DNA of 64,000 nt from Anseranas semipalmata (lineage: Eukaryota; Chordata; Aves; Anseriformes; Anseranatidae): assembly GCA_013399115.1 (NCBI GenBank), contig VXAA01001429.1:531676-595675 (forward strand), written 5' to 3'. Shown here piece after piece: positions 40,401 through 54,404 of the stretch; positions within the stretch are counted from its first letter, which is position 1, and every line of letters begins with the position of its first letter. The position numbers and the translations under genes were made by a program. The notes below the pieces were generated by a model. It was not told the DNA's origin and did not search any database. It saw only the letters and a program-made list of their open reading frames with translations.

Positions 40401-43400
40401 GCTAAAAATATTCCACCCTCACTGATAATGAACTCTCCCAGGGCAAGGACAGAAGAGAATAGGATGCTTTTATGCATAACAGCTCCAACAGTATAAAACT
40501 GTTTTCTCTTTGGGACGGCTACTTAATTGCTGTTCACCAGACTGTAATCTCAACACTGGTGTCTCAGCAATGTTGCAATATATCTTTATTTTTAATCTCA
40601 CCATATTCTTCCTTTGTTCCCTAATTTCTCCCCTATGATCCCTCAGTCATGCAGAAACATTAGAAGTAAGCTTTGTTGGTCAAATGAATGTGCTTTTTTT
40701 TTCCCCCTCCCGTGTTGGCATACAAAGTCTAGGAAGAGATTGTATTTCTTGAAACAAGTTTTATCTTTAACCTTCCCCCTTGTGAAACATAAAAGAAATA
40801 TATACCATTAATCTTCTAACAATTGCATGTATAATTTGCAAATTGCATGAGCATGTAGTTTTACTAAGCATATAGTCGTGATATTTTTCTATAGTGTATA
40901 CTTTCATGTATGTTGGGACCACATCTTGTGACTTGTCTGGTTGAAATTTTCTTCCAGCCTTTTACCAGGATATTGTGTTTTGTTTGCTTGCTTTTCTTAA
41001 GCTGTGTTTCCTTTTCATTTGGTTAGTGTAGTTATAGAGACTTCTTTGTGTGTCAGAGCAAAAGTCTGCCAGTCAAATATGTTTCCTGAAGCTGGTATTT
41101 AATCTCTCTATGATCTGGAGCCTTCAATGGGTAGTTGCCTGAAAAATCTCAGTAAAAAGGGAGGAATTATTGTATGGACCTTATCTTGGCTGAAAAAACT
41201 GGAACCAATAATGAAACGTCCTTGCGAACTTCCACATTATGGACCTCGAAATGAACCATACAATATATCTGGCAGAAGGGGAACTGGAAAAATGGAATCA
41301 GGATTTCAGTGTCCTTTCTTTTTAATGCCAATGGCCATTGTATTAAAACAAACAAAAAAAGACAACACTGAATATACCCATATATCTACCTTATAAGTGG
41401 TTTCACTTTTTTAATGAGAACTGAAGGCACTTGGTGCTCAGTGGACATCGGGTACTGTGTTGCTACAGCATCGATGCTACAGAATCGCCGAAGATGCTGT
41501 TCCCCTCTCTTGGCTATGCGGTTTGATGCTTCTGCACTGCGGGAGAACTAGACTCCCATAGAATGGGAGCCTCAGCAAAAAATCTGTTAGTTAAAATTTT
41601 CTTCCATATTTGTCTGTCCAATAAGACTTCTCATCCATCTGTCTGACTTGCACCTAGTATCTATGCTCAAACCATTAGAAACAGGTAAAACTTGCACAAT
41701 TCAAACACTAATTCCAAGACTTGGATAACAGTTACGCTACCTCACAGAAACCATGTACCAGACAGAACCTTTCCAACCTGGAGCTAGAGCAAAAGCAGAG
41801 AGGGCCATCTGACACCCTTTAGTCAGAGCTCCACATCCCCTTCCAGGCTGAAGCCTGCGTGCTTTCAGTTTGCCAGCACAGGGCCTTTGTAGGCTTTCTT
41901 CTATTTCTCATAAGCTAGCCATTTCCAGTTCTGCTGTTATCTTCATTGTACAGCTGCACTGTCGGTCCAGTCTCTGCAGCAGAATGGCATCTTCCAAGTG
42001 TCCGGCTGCAGAAGGTCAAGTCTGGAAATGACTGACTGAACACCCAGCGAGAGATGACTAACACTGTGTCCTGTTGAAGTGTTTGTGATCTTCTAATTGT
42101 GCAAAAATTGACTGAAAACTCCCATCTCATTGGTATGTTGCCTGCAAAAATGCCTACGTGATGTGTTTATATTTGCAAGTGGTTGCTTATCTTCAGATTC
42201 AGCTATATTAGCTGTAACACAACCCTGTAATTTGCCCTTTAAACAACCAAGGCACAAGGTGACAACTGATTTTGCTGTTAGCTGTAGTTGTAGTAGACCG
42301 GTATCTTTTACTCGCATGTTATCACCTGTGATATGACAGCTCTGAAATGCAGAGTATGAGTTGCAAGTGATTTGGGTGCACGTTTCCAGGCTGGAAATGA
42401 TCATCACTTCAAGCTGGATCAAGGATTATGGAGCATTGCTGCCCCACAGCCTTCTGCTAAGGAATAAAAGCTTGAGTTGCTCCAAGTAGTGTCAACATCC
42501 ACTGTGCTGAGCTCTTTCTATAGCTCACCTACTTTCATTCATAACCAAGTAGAAGGTGAACTGTTAATAATCTGGGTGGATTGTACTGCACTTACAGGCA
42601 CCTAAATTGGATGCAGTGACAGCAACAGTAGGGAGCTGTGCTTTGGATAACTTAGCTGAGTATGTTGTTCCAAGCTGCTCGTGACTGCTTGAGCCCCACG
42701 CTACAGATTTCACTTGGATGCTTCACTCCTCACTTCCCAATAACATCATTGGCAGTAGTGTACGTGGATAACATTGGAATCCTTTGACAAAAATGTCCTG
42801 TTCATCTGTTGTAAAATCTGACGGTTCTTGAAGTATACTCTCCTTTCTCAAAATACGAACTCATGGTAGCTATCTCTTGGGGGAGGGTGCAGTTCTTATC
42901 CTCTGCAGCATGATGACACGATGTTTTCAACTAAATTGTGTAAGTAAAAGCTTGAGATGTGGTAAGCGTCTGATTTTTCTTCTCTTTCACTTTATCAAAA
43001 GTTGGGGGCAGGGATGGTAAGTTAAGGCTTTGGGTGTTTCTATTTTGCCTTTGTATTTTCACTTTGTTGCCTCCTTCAGGTACAGTGAATTACAATTGAT
43101 GTCCTTTGAGTTCTTATCAGTTTTGAGCATTTATAGAAATGTACAGGTTTCTCACAAACCTCTTTTCTTATGTTAATTCTAGGCAGTCCAATCTATTTCA
43201 AGTAAAAGCTGAAAGGGGGATTTTTTTTTTGTCCCAACATCCAAACTGAGAACAGAGGAAGAACATACAGTGAATTACAAAACAGACAATTCTCCATTTC
43301 CCCTCCGTCTGTCCAGCCTACACACAGGCAACGGTTAAAGCTGAAGTCCAGAGTTTTTGCTGTGTTGAGAATTATTTGTCTGTGGTGCCTGAAGACGATG

Positions 43401-46400
43401 GCAAATACGTGCTAATGGATTCCTAAGGCGCTAATGTATATCTGTAGGTTTGCTTATGATAGAATCGATACTATTTATCTAGGAGAGGACTTGCAATAAG
43501 TGAAATAATGTGCTTGACCACAGCCTACCTACAGTACTGTGCCTCTTAATGTACTGAATGGTTTTGAGATGGAGAACAGTGTTTGATATTCAGGGTTCCA
43601 CTTCTAAATTAATAATGTACTGAGGCAATAAATTAAGCCTGTTCATAACTTTGGTAAGGCAGGTAGTAAGAATATTGTATCACCTTGAGCAAAACTTAGC
43701 ATATTTCATCAAAGATTAAATTCTGCAGAAAGCTAGAAGTTACTCTTCTGAGGGCCAAACAGATTCTGCATCACTTTGGATGAGCAGTGGTGCTTAATGA
43801 GGAGGTTGAAGGGCATGCTTTGAATTCATTAATGTTTGTATAAAAATTCATTTTCCACAGTTGAACGTGATTATTAATGTCAGGCATAGTTTGCTTTGCT
43901 GACTGAGGAGTCCCTCCCGCAACACCTTGATTCCTTGTCCCTTCAGTTGTGCTGGCACAGCTGTTCTGTGCTGTGGCTTTTTGTGTCAGGGTGGTGGTTG
44001 CAAACAGCCCCAGGAGGCGATTGGCATTTCAGTCTGTCTCATGTCTCGCTGGATGCTTTGACTGCGTGCGACCAGTGAGTTGGAAGAAGCTTTTTTCCTG
44101 TCCTGCCCTCAGCAGGACAGAGCTTCGTTATTACTGTCCTGCAATGATAAAGTAGGTGCCCACGCTTGCACTTCCAAGGTGTCCTGGGATGACAGGGTAG
44201 TTTCCAGTACTCCAGTTCATCCTTGCCAGACTGAAGAGAGCAAAATGCCTTGTTAATCTGTTGCTTTAATTACACAACTCCTGTCAGACCAAGGAAGTGC
44301 AGAACTTTAAAGCACATTGGCAGAGGACACAGGCAAACATACCCAATGCAAACACGTAACAAGCATGTATGTCTGTGGCTTACTACTGGTATTTGGTTGA
44401 ATCAAGACACAATAGCAAATGGTCTAGTGGTTCCCCCTTGCCTCCTCCCCTCCCGGACATTTTTCTTTTAAAATTATTGTGGCATTTGAATGCGTTTTGC
44501 CTAACACGGGTTGCTTCAGTGACTCTTTGCAGTGTGGCTCTCCAAGGCATTATGCACTCACACAAATGTTTGGAAGGGCAATTTAAATGCTTTTTTCCTA
44601 GCAAAGCCATCTTTAAAATGAATCCTGAGTCTGAGTGGAGGTGGGTGGTTGTGCATTCAGATAGGTGCAGCTGTGTCACTTCTGTGCCACAAACATGCTC
44701 TGTGAGCAGCCGTGGCTGGGGCTGTGCAGGAGCCCTCTTGTTGCTTCCTTCAGGATGCCAGGAGGATTTCCAAATAATGGCAAACTTGTAGTGCAACTGT
44801 GTGTGTTTCTTAGGCTGTATGACTGAATAATCTGCCTGTAAACTGTGTCCAGTGTTGTAAATCTCTTTCATATTGGATGATAAGCTTAAACTCTAATGCG
44901 TATTAGACAGTTTGCTGCTTTGTTGGCTCATGTAAACACTGTATGTTTGTTCTTGCCATCAGGATCAATTCTGCATGCAACATTGGGCGTGTGGAATCAA
45001 AAGCTGGCTTTTGTGCTTAGACTCATTTTGAGACTGTGAGATGCTCTAACACGTTCTCCTGCAATTTCAATGGGGTAGAGGGTTAGTGTGAGTTATTTCC
45101 TCTTTTCTAATTCTCTAAAGCATTTTCCTTGAAATCACTTGAAGTTTAATCGTCTTTGGCTCAAAGAGCTTGTTTACAGGCTGGCACAATTTTCTTTTTC
45201 TTTCCTTTTTTTTTTTTTCTACCTTTTATCCTGTGAACTAATGACACTACTGTAGCACTGGGAGCATGCTATGATATTCTGACAACTTTGACTTTGCTGG
45301 GCTTTTAAAATTCAAGTCTTACTATTTATATTAAGCTTGTGCCAGGTCTTTTTACTGCCTACTATGTTCTTGAAGCAGTGAGCTTTAACCAAGATACCAA
45401 ATAGAACTGCCAAGACAAACCGCATATGAACTGTAAGCCATTATCTTTTCTTTAACTCATCTGGAATCCCTCTATGAGTAAACTGGCTTGTGCTGTGTGC
45501 GCAACATTTTCATTTTATAGATATTTGAAAAATAGCGAATAAGAATCTTTCCACTCGGAAGGCACAAGCCAACCAGCCAACTCGTGGTGCTTCGGGAGCT
45601 GTTGTGATTTCAGGGCCGCTCTTGCAGTGTGCATCCTGTTTCCATTGCCGGTTTCACGCCGGAGGTTCTGCCAGGTTTTTGTTTCTGCTCTTCCCCTGCT
45701 ATACTGCTGCATTTTTGAGGAACAGGCTGGAATATAAGAAAAAGCATGAACTGCAAATACCTGCTGTGGTGGTTCAAAGCTGTCTAATGTGGCAGAACTC
45801 CTGCAGACGCCATCCTTTTAAGTCCATTGGGTTAAGTTTTTTTTGATGTGAAGCTATGTTTTATAAATAGCATTTTAAATTTTAATTTTCTATTTGAAGA
45901 TATGCAACCATCTCTGCAGGTTACTGAAGAGCTTTAAACTGGTAGCCTGCTGTAAGGCTATAAAATTACAGTGATTTTTTTAAAGCCAATTCAAGTATTT
46001 ATTTTGCAGTGTATCTCAGCTGGATTGAAACCTCTGTTAATCCTGAGTAATTACTGCAACACTTTGCACAATTAGCTTCAAGCTTTCAGGTCAACAGAAT
46101 AATTACATAAAAAGATGAACCTGTTCTCTTCCAACTCCCATTTAAGTGGAAGAGTAAATTAGACTAAACAGATGCTGTAGATTTTTCTTGGTTAAGAGGA
46201 GATTTATGGCCTAATGTTTTCTTGAATCACAGTTTTATGTGCACCTGTTTTAAAAGAATGCAGAGGTTGATTTGTAGCTTTTTGCACCAACTTTGCACTT
46301 CAGTAAACTATTGCACTAAAAAAAAAAATACTAGAAGTCTGGAAAATATAAACTCCAACCTTTATAGCCAGTCAGAATGCTATGGAAATGGAACTTCATT

Positions 46401-46605
46401 CTCTTTTGTAGTGTGAGCTCTATGCACTATCAAAAGAAATGCTTTATTAAATCGGGATTGAGTTTATTCTGATTTGGCTCCAGTACAGCTTTCCAATGTA
46501 TATGTAGTTTAGAAATCAATCTGTACGTCCAAACTGTCATTGCTATTATAAGTAATGTGCCCAAACCAAAGCCTGATTTGATCTTGCCATGGAAGGCATT
46601 TTTGA

Positions 46606-46625
46606 TTTTTTTTTTTTTTTTTTTT
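46606..46625. repeat. T20 homopolymer run
   Basis: Twenty consecutive T residues, the start of a T-rich region that continues to about 46,754 with further long T runs interrupted by single C or G bases. Confidence 0.8.
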
Positions 46626-49600
46626 ACACTGCAGTTTGCTGTTTAGAGTTGTTTCTTTGAAAAACAAAGGTTGTGGGATTTTTTTTTTCTGCTTAATTCC
46701 TTGGGATAAGGCAGAGAATTAGGGTTTTTTCTTTTTTTCTTTTTTTTTTTTTTCTTCCCTTGAAATATATTTGTATTGCAGAGGGAAGGGACATTTAAAA
46801 TACACTTTTCTACAGTGAGATAGAAATGACTGTGCATTTCAGATAGTATTGGGAAGTTCTAACTTATCCGCAGCTTTTGCTTAAGGAAGAAGAGCTGGTG
46901 TTATGGATGAGTAGATGTAGTGGATGTCTATCTCTATTGTCTCTCTGGTCTTTCCAGTATTGATGCAGTAATGACTCCTAGATAAATTAGGAAGAAGTAA
47001 ACTATGCTAAATTCTTCAGATCAAGTGAAGAGAATATAAGGTATAATTTTTTTTAACGTCCTTTAATCTTGGTGTGGATAGACACAGTTTTGTCCCACTG
47101 TTCCCAATTTCCCATATGTTTAAGGTCCAACATCACTTGACAAAGAAAAGATTCTGGAATTAATTTTAACATAACTTTATCATAAAAATATTATAGCTCT
47201 TTCTAGGTTTTCAGTCTTTTTGTATTCTTTAATAAATGTTTGGGTCTTATTATCATTAAGACTAATGTGTTGTTCCATCGTACTCCTTTCGTGTGATGTT
47301 TAGGTCCATATCTGGATTCATAGTCTGAAAATACAGACCAAGGATTTTGTTTGGACTTTAATAAAAATCTGTTAGGATTGGCATCTAAGGAAGTTTTTTT
47401 TTTTCTTTATAATTTCATTGTAGGTATTCTTTTATGCAATGATGTTGCATTAGATCAATTAGCTATTGTGGTGTATACTATCTCTTAAATCTGAATTATG
47501 TATAACAATTCAATGCAAGCACTTGTGTTGTTGAAAAAGTTCCTATCCTTAAGCAGCCCTCAGGCTGCTGGACTGCCAGAAGGCTCAGTATTGCCCATTC
47601 TTTGCTTTACTCTTATGCATAAAATTTTCTTGACCCGTTTGGTTGTCCACCTTCATTAATTTCAACCTCCTTACCTTTCCTTAAGAAACAATGCAGAATT
47701 AAACTGTATTTTTGTAGTTTCATGTAGTTCTGTTTTAAGATGTTGGGAATTCTTTCCTCCTGCAGCCAGAATCTGTCCCCAGTGGTGCAGAGATGGTTTT
47801 GGAACTTCTCACGGCACCAGTGTCTCTCTGAGCTGCTGATACTGGGGGAAGAGCCATTTCTAGTGACTTTTCTTTAACCACATTCAGCTCTTTGTTGTGC
47901 TTCGTTCACTGGAAGTAAAATAAAAAATCTCATTCCTTTGGAAAGTGCCCTAAACCTTCTCAGTGACTGCCACATACAAGCAGAACTCGACAAGTCCTCA
48001 ACTTCATCCTCTTTGAAGGGCTGATGGAAATCCTTTGGGTTGCTTTCACAGACCTTTTTATTCAGTGGTTTGGTATACTTAAATGCCAGCTTTACACATT
48101 TTAAAATTGGGAAAAGCATCTGTTTTAGTATATGAAGGTGATTCAGCCTGGTCACGCCTTTGTTTGGTCAGGTGCTGGTACGCTAATTAAATTAAAGCCT
48201 CTGTTCATCTTGCCAGCCTTGCCTGACACAGTTCAAGATGCCTGACATACTAGATTTCACATTGCCTCTGGTAATCTAAAGGAGAACTGCATACTTAAAA
48301 AGCTGTTACCAAATACAGTGCTTTGTCATTTATTGTAATGGGATGCTGGTGCTTCCTTATAAAATGTTGTCTTTGCAAACAGACATTTCTGGGGGACAGT
48401 CAGTGCCAGGTAGAATAACACCAAATGTTTTCCAAGTACAGCTAACCAAGAGGCCTTTATGTCTATTTTAGTGCTGGTAAATCCAGTTCGTTTATTTTCC
48501 TAAGTATTTATAAGTTACTTTCCCTGCCATAGACAAATCCTATATGGAGAACAAGAATAGTGTTTATACTTCATTTAGAGAAGAATTTCCTGCTTAAGTG
48601 GTTGCCTAGGATGTGCTAGCTAGCTGTTAATGCACTAAAAAAAAAAAAATTGCTAATTCTACTGTAGCACTTTTATTATTATGACTTTATCTAATCCTGG
48701 CTAGATCTATCAAGAAAATTGAAAGCGCACATGGACTTCCTAAATGTCCCCCCAGTAGTTATTTTAGTAGCCAATTTAAACTTTTTCACTTCTAAGATTT
48801 TAAGAGAGTTTCCTACATGATGTGCTCCTGTGTTGATTTTTTTTTTTTCTTACCATAATGAAAAAAAACCTAAAAGTTTGTGTTAAGGGAACATTTTTCA
48901 TCCATACCTCTAAGTGTGCAGTTAAGGTTCAGGTACAACTGATATGAAAATAATGCAAAACTTCTCTTGTATTCTTAAATTAGTAGGCTGCCCGCAGATG
49001 TAAATTTAAGCAGCCTGCACAATGATTAAAAGCTTTTTTTTGTTTGCTTCTTTGCCTTTTTGTAGTGTAAGCATTTCCTTCCCAGGTTGTTTAGCTTGTA
49101 ACACAAATACTATGCTACACTAATAGTACATCAGTTTGTATATTTTCAAAATGACTTTGGGGGATGGTGTGCTCTCCTTTTCTGGAAAGGGTGTGGTTTC
49201 CAAAATATGCTCAATACCAGCAAGTCTAATCCCCAGTAGCAGCAATATTTCTACCTTCCGTCTTTCCATCTCCAAACAAGTTGTGTTAGCCCCTGCCACT
49301 GTCTCAGTTCAACTATTTCTGTGGCTGTGCCATAAAATTTGGTCAGGTTAAAAAGAGCAAAAGCAATGAGCCGGTGGGACTGGGATCTTCCCATGTCACC
49401 TTTGATGCCAGTTCAAACAGTTTAGGAAACTATAATGTCAGGTAATAGACCGACAGGGGCCTCTTTTTGCAGGTGTTGCGGGAGTGTGACACCTTCAACA
49501 GCATTAAAGGGCTGCTGTGAACGGGTCAACTTTCACACTTGGAAGTGTGCAGCCACAAACGTGGAAGCAGAGGAAGTGTATACTTGCTCTTAAGAAGCCA

Positions 49601-51892
49601 AACCCCTTTTTGGTGATTAAGAAAAATAGTCCATCTTATGGTTATGTTCCTTCTTTTCTCCATTTGAAGGACATCTCTTCTTACTTTACTATAGATATTA
49701 ATCCTGGGATTTTGCTACTGAGTATAAGTAATTAACTTTTTCTAAGAGATCTTATGACTAGGACAGTTACTGAAGGGATTATTCTATGATAGCAAAGGCA
49801 AAGTGGTCAGGGAAACTGCATTTGACTATCTGAAGCGCAAACCTAAACAAAAAAGAAATAAAATAAAAAGGCAGTTGCATTAAAGTATTTCATTTTAAGC
49901 CTCACTGGTGTTTCTCTCAGGAAAAATTCTGTTTCGTTGTGTGCTTTGCTTACTGTACAGATGAGAACTAAACCTTTCTTCATCTTTCTCATGCCCGTAC
50001 CTTTTGCAAGTTAACACTTGTGCCATAATCCCAGGCAGTCTGGCTGGTTTGTAAATTGTGATCACACCTTGCATGAGATCCTGCCCGTGTCAAAAACCAG
50101 CAAAACAGAATCCTCCTCGAAGGGGAAGTTCCTCACCAAGCTGCAACTTGTACGGCTGCACCGACCACGTAGCGTTGGAGTGAGCCAGGCTGCCAGAACC
50201 TGGGAGCCCTAGCCTTACAAGGGTTGGCTTTGTGGAAACAGCAACGCAGTTGTTAAGGAGCAGGTAATTAAACAAGTCTGTTCACCCTGAAGTGCCTACA
50301 GCCAGATCTGTTCAAAGGCAACAGTGTTTTGAAGCTAGTACTTCAAGCTGCGTTGCGAAGGTGTGCAACTGGAAATGTGTGACTGAAGCTTCTTTTGCCC
50401 CTTGTCTTGGGGGCTGTCATTCAGCAAAAGGAGTTTGTGGTGTTGTCCAGGGTAAATGCGAAGGTTCATCCTTGGACCAAGTTGAGGGATGACAGGAAGA
50501 CAGCAGCAACAAAGCTGTGCTAAACTGCAAACTGTGTGATTCAGAATAATTATGAAAAAAAGTTGAAATAGCAAGCAACAGTGCAAAAAAAAAAAAACTT
50601 TTTTTTTCTTTTTTAAATGCAAGTTCTATATCTTAGATGCCCTATCTGTGTTTCTTGGGCACAAGAAGTAGTAATGGATCACCTAGCATTACAGATTTGG
50701 TCTGACTGGGATCAAGCGTGCAGTTAGTTCTTGTCAAATCATCATCAGCAGACAATGAAGATCAGAGAAGCCTTATTATTGGCTCTTTTGTCAGTTATGG
50801 GAAGAAATATAACATCTGATCTAACTTTTATATCAATAAGCTTTAGTCTTTCCATTACTGCAATGAGTTCATGGTGAACATGGTATAGCTGGGTTGTCTT
50901 TTATTGGGATATCTTTTATCAGAATCCCTACAGTCAAATTTACTCTAGCATTAAACCATGGCTTTCCTGTTTTTTTTTCCTTGCTTCATTTCGCTGCTTT
51001 CCTTGCTTCCTTGTGGCGAGGAAGGAGTCTTGTGGTGCTATCAGTCTGGGATTCAGGAGCTGTTTATCAAGGCACTCACTGGCAACTGCATAAGGCTGTC
51101 CACGTGTTGCCATAACACAAGCCTTAAGAGCTGATTTCATTAGCCTAGGGGCTGGCTACATAGGGGATCAGTGGGTGGATGACTGATCACAATCTAACAA
51201 AGCTGGCTGTGGGATCGCTTGATAATAGAGAATGAAGGCTGGTGGTTGTGTTTTAGTTTTGTTTCGTTGTTGTTTTCTTTTTCTTTTTTATTTTTATTTT
51301 TTGAAAGCCATATATAAAAGGAGAGTCTGTGGTGAAAGTTAGATGTAGGAAGGTTATAAATTATTCTGTGCAATAAGTTATTTTGATATTTGGTTAATTC
51401 AATATGCTGATCCAGAGAATGCTCTACTGTTAATGAAAGTAAAGCAAAAAACAAAACAAACAAAAACACAGGAAAAAAACAGTATATACTGGGATTAAAA
51501 AAAAAATCTACTACTTGAGAATACTCATGCTGAAAACTCTGCTGAGAGGACCTTGGCTATGGAGGGGATAGATTATTTCAGTAAAGCAAAACCTTTGAAG
51601 TTTAAGACCCAAACCCATGAGTAGAATAGGCTATCATTTTGCATCATGTGCAGTCTGATGTTATTCTTCAAAGGTGAGGAAATACATGAAGTAACCTTAA
51701 TAGGAGCTTAATATACTGAAAACCTGCACCCATGAATAAATAACCATGTCTTTTCTCTGGAAATGGACCCTGTATCCAACAGTTTATCCAAACAAATGCA
51801 TGGATCAACTCTGTCAATTATCTCAAACAAGGGAAAATTATATGGAGTTGATAGCATTTATCCTTCTAAGGTTGTATTCAAAGCAGCAGATT

Positions 51893-51942
51893 TTTAAAAA
51901 AAAAAAAAAAAAATAAATTAATTAATAANAAAAAAAAAAAAT
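51893..51942. repeat. A-rich low-complexity tract containing an ambiguous base
   Basis: Long A runs on either side of TAAATTAATTAATAA, with N at 51,929. The length of the tract is probably not reliably assembled. Confidence 0.8.
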
Positions 51943-52371
51943 TGCATGTATATGTATTAGTCTTATCATTTAGTCAAAATAATCACCCTTATGCTTTTTT
52001 TTTTTAATGAAGTAGATGCTAATTCCAAATACAATGCAGTTAAGAATTGCTGTTTCAGAGTATTTAATGTTTCACAGGTAAGAACAAATGTGTCTAGAGG
52101 CCCTTAGTATTTTTCAGATTAACAAAAGGGAAGAAAAACCACTAACCAGTGAAAACATAAGTTGTATCTTACATTTGTATGTATTAATCAATGGGGTACT
52201 ATAGAAAGCATGAAGTGAGAATTGTGTAGCTGGTTTCATGGAGGATATGAAAATGGCAATTTTCTAATTGTTTATAATTACTAGTTGCAACAGTCACTCC
52301 AGTAATTTTTAGCTCTACTTTAATGTAGTGAGTGAACCTTAAAAATACAAAACAGGCTTTTATGTCATTTC

Positions 52372-52393
52372 GGGGGGGGTGGGGGGGGGGGGG
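52372..52393. repeat. G8-T-G13 tract
   Basis: Eight G (52372-52379), one T, then thirteen G (52381-52393), flanked by C and TAAGTAA. It can support a G-quadruplex. Run lengths in such tracts are prone to sequencing error. Confidence 0.85.
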
Positions 52394-53460
52394 TAAGTAA
52401 TTGCATGTAACCTTTTAAAATTCCAGCTCATAGGCAAGTAATGAAGCTCCAACTACTTCTTTCAAACTGGATTGTCTGATAATCAGTCCTTCATTTTGTC
52501 ACTCTGCATATCTACGTTTGGTCACTGTTTATCACTTATAAGGTATCTTCATAGAGAAAACTGACAGGAAAAAACTTAAATTCTGATTTAAAAAAAAGTA
52601 ATAATTCATTAGAATAGTGGTACAAATGAACAGTCATTCATCTGGAAATGGAAAAAAAGCACAGAATAACTACAGATCTAAAATGGTGCTCTTTTCTTGA
52701 TTTATGCTTGGAATCAAACACTTAGACATTTTTTGTTTCTAAGTACAATCGGACATTTTCCCAGACATTTGTTCTCATCCTGTTGCTGGCTAAGTGAAGA
52801 AGTACTTGTTAGCCAAAGAAGAAATACTTTACCAGGAGGAATTCAGACTTGTCTTTGGAAAAGCTCTGTAGCTTGTTGGTCAAGACACTTGTCAAGTTCC
52901 ATTTTTCATTTACATTAGAAAAGGTCCCGAAGCTGATCTCGTAAAACAAGTGTCCAAACCCCTGTGACTGACATAATAACAGACAGCAACAGAAGGCGTG
53001 ACTTTTTTTTTTTTTCAGTGGAAAAGGATGACTAATGTTGTGGCCTGTTACAGGAAAAAAGCGGATTCCCTGATGAAAATCAATTCATTATTCCTTGGAG
53101 GTTTTTCTTTTTTGTTTGTTTGTTCCGTATCATGAACATGACTGTTGCAGTTAAAGCAGCAATTAGGCAGATGAGCTCTGAAGAAAACTAGAACAAATCA
53201 ACCAACCCGTTCTTAAAAGCAACATTAGAAATTAATGTCAATAGTAAATAACGATCTGAGTAGAAATGTTAAACATGTTAATGTTCTCTTATTTATGAAA
53301 ACTGTAATATTATTAACATAGAAAATTAAATATCAGTTTTCATCTGTCTTCTTTCTCCTCAGTAATGCTGGTATTAATGCCAATATTGTGGGCACACAGG
53401 GAAAGAAAATCAGGAAACTGATTTTTTTCTGTGTAAAGTCTTGCTGTGTGTGTCGTATGG

Positions 53461-53499
53461 TTTTTTTTTTTTGTTTGTTTGTTTGCTTCCCCCCCTCCC
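53461..53499. repeat. T-run with (TTTG)n and C-rich end
   Basis: A T run merges into three TTTG units and then a run of C interrupted by T. The complement of this kind of sequence occurs at 54,280-54,341. Confidence 0.75.
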
Positions 53500-54279
53500 A
53501 GACAGATCACTGTCCCGAGATACCTTGCAGCATGTCCTCACTGCTTTGCTGGAGAAAGTGAGGAAGGCATAGTATGCAACTTCACCAGAGAGAGACAGAA
53601 GGGTCTTAATTACTGCTAAAGCAAGGTTCAATATCCAGCAGTAAGCTTCCTGTGTTTTTATACCAATACAGAGTGGCACTTCCCTTCACATCAGAGATTC
53701 ATGGGTTCATTCCAACATGATTCTGCTGTGTGATAATACTGAAACATGTTTTTGCATCTGGGTGACATTGGGATTGAGTTGGGGCTACATCCACCTTAAG
53801 GAAAAAAAAATGTCTTTTTTTGGTTGGAAATGTTATATCACACGATGCTTTAGGAATCAAGTGCTTGTGATCTATAAGACTTAAAAAGACTTAAGTTACA
53901 AAACTACTTAAGCTGAACCGAGAGAAACCAATGTGTTGCAAAACTGACACTGGCAGCTACTAAAGTAAGCGGGGAAGGAAAAAAAAAAAGAAAAAAGATA
54001 AGGACATATTTTATGGAAGGACAAAAACTAACATTAAAGGAAGCATAGATTTTTCTGTCTGAGAAAATGTGTAGAGGCTGCTTACATAGCTGAAAATCAA
54101 GTGTTACATGGTCTTACTGGGACTAATATAAAGATAGTCTTGCATGGTAATTTAGTGTGCCACAGTACTACTTTTCACTGTTAGATTCATCTGTGAGTCT
54201 TAGGAAATTCATCGGAAGCAGGAGAATAATTTTAGTTCTTAGGAAAATGTTAGATGAAGCATCACATTATGTTCATTAG

Positions 54280-54341
54280 AAAACAAACAAACAAAAAATA
54301 ACATCCCCCCAAAACCAACCACCACCAAACAAACAAAAAAC
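54280..54341. repeat. (AAAC)n low-complexity tract
   Basis: AAAC units, a C6 run, ACCA units and again AAAC units over about 60 bases, immediately upstream of the CR1 fragment at 54,405. Confidence 0.75.
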
Positions 54342-54404
54342 GAGGCAGGGAATGGTTCAGATGTCCGCGATCTTTCTTTATGTTAAGGACTTTGATATTT
54401 AGTA

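Larger units (their letters stand above)
37495..54404. other. Non-coding, AT-rich stretch of about 17 kb
   Basis: No exon or RNA gene is recognisable. The longest open frames (about 140 codons on plus at 44,369-44,791 and about 162 codons on minus at 44,383-44,871) overlap each other and match no known family. Long T runs lie at 46606-46625 and 46731-46754. An A-rich tract with an ambiguous base lies at 51,893-51,942 and a G-rich tract at 52,372-52,393. An AT-rich motif cluster at 45,940-46,160 is described separately. Confidence 0.6.

Noticed and set aside
44369..44871. Overlapping open frames of about 140 codons (plus) and 162 codons (minus)
   Set aside because: They overlap on opposite strands, have no recognisable motif and are of the length expected by chance in a window of this size.
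51240..51480. T-rich tract (51,243-51,302) facing an A-rich tract (51,444-51,480) as an inverted repeat
   Set aside because: The complementarity comes from low-complexity T and A content and is not base-for-base.
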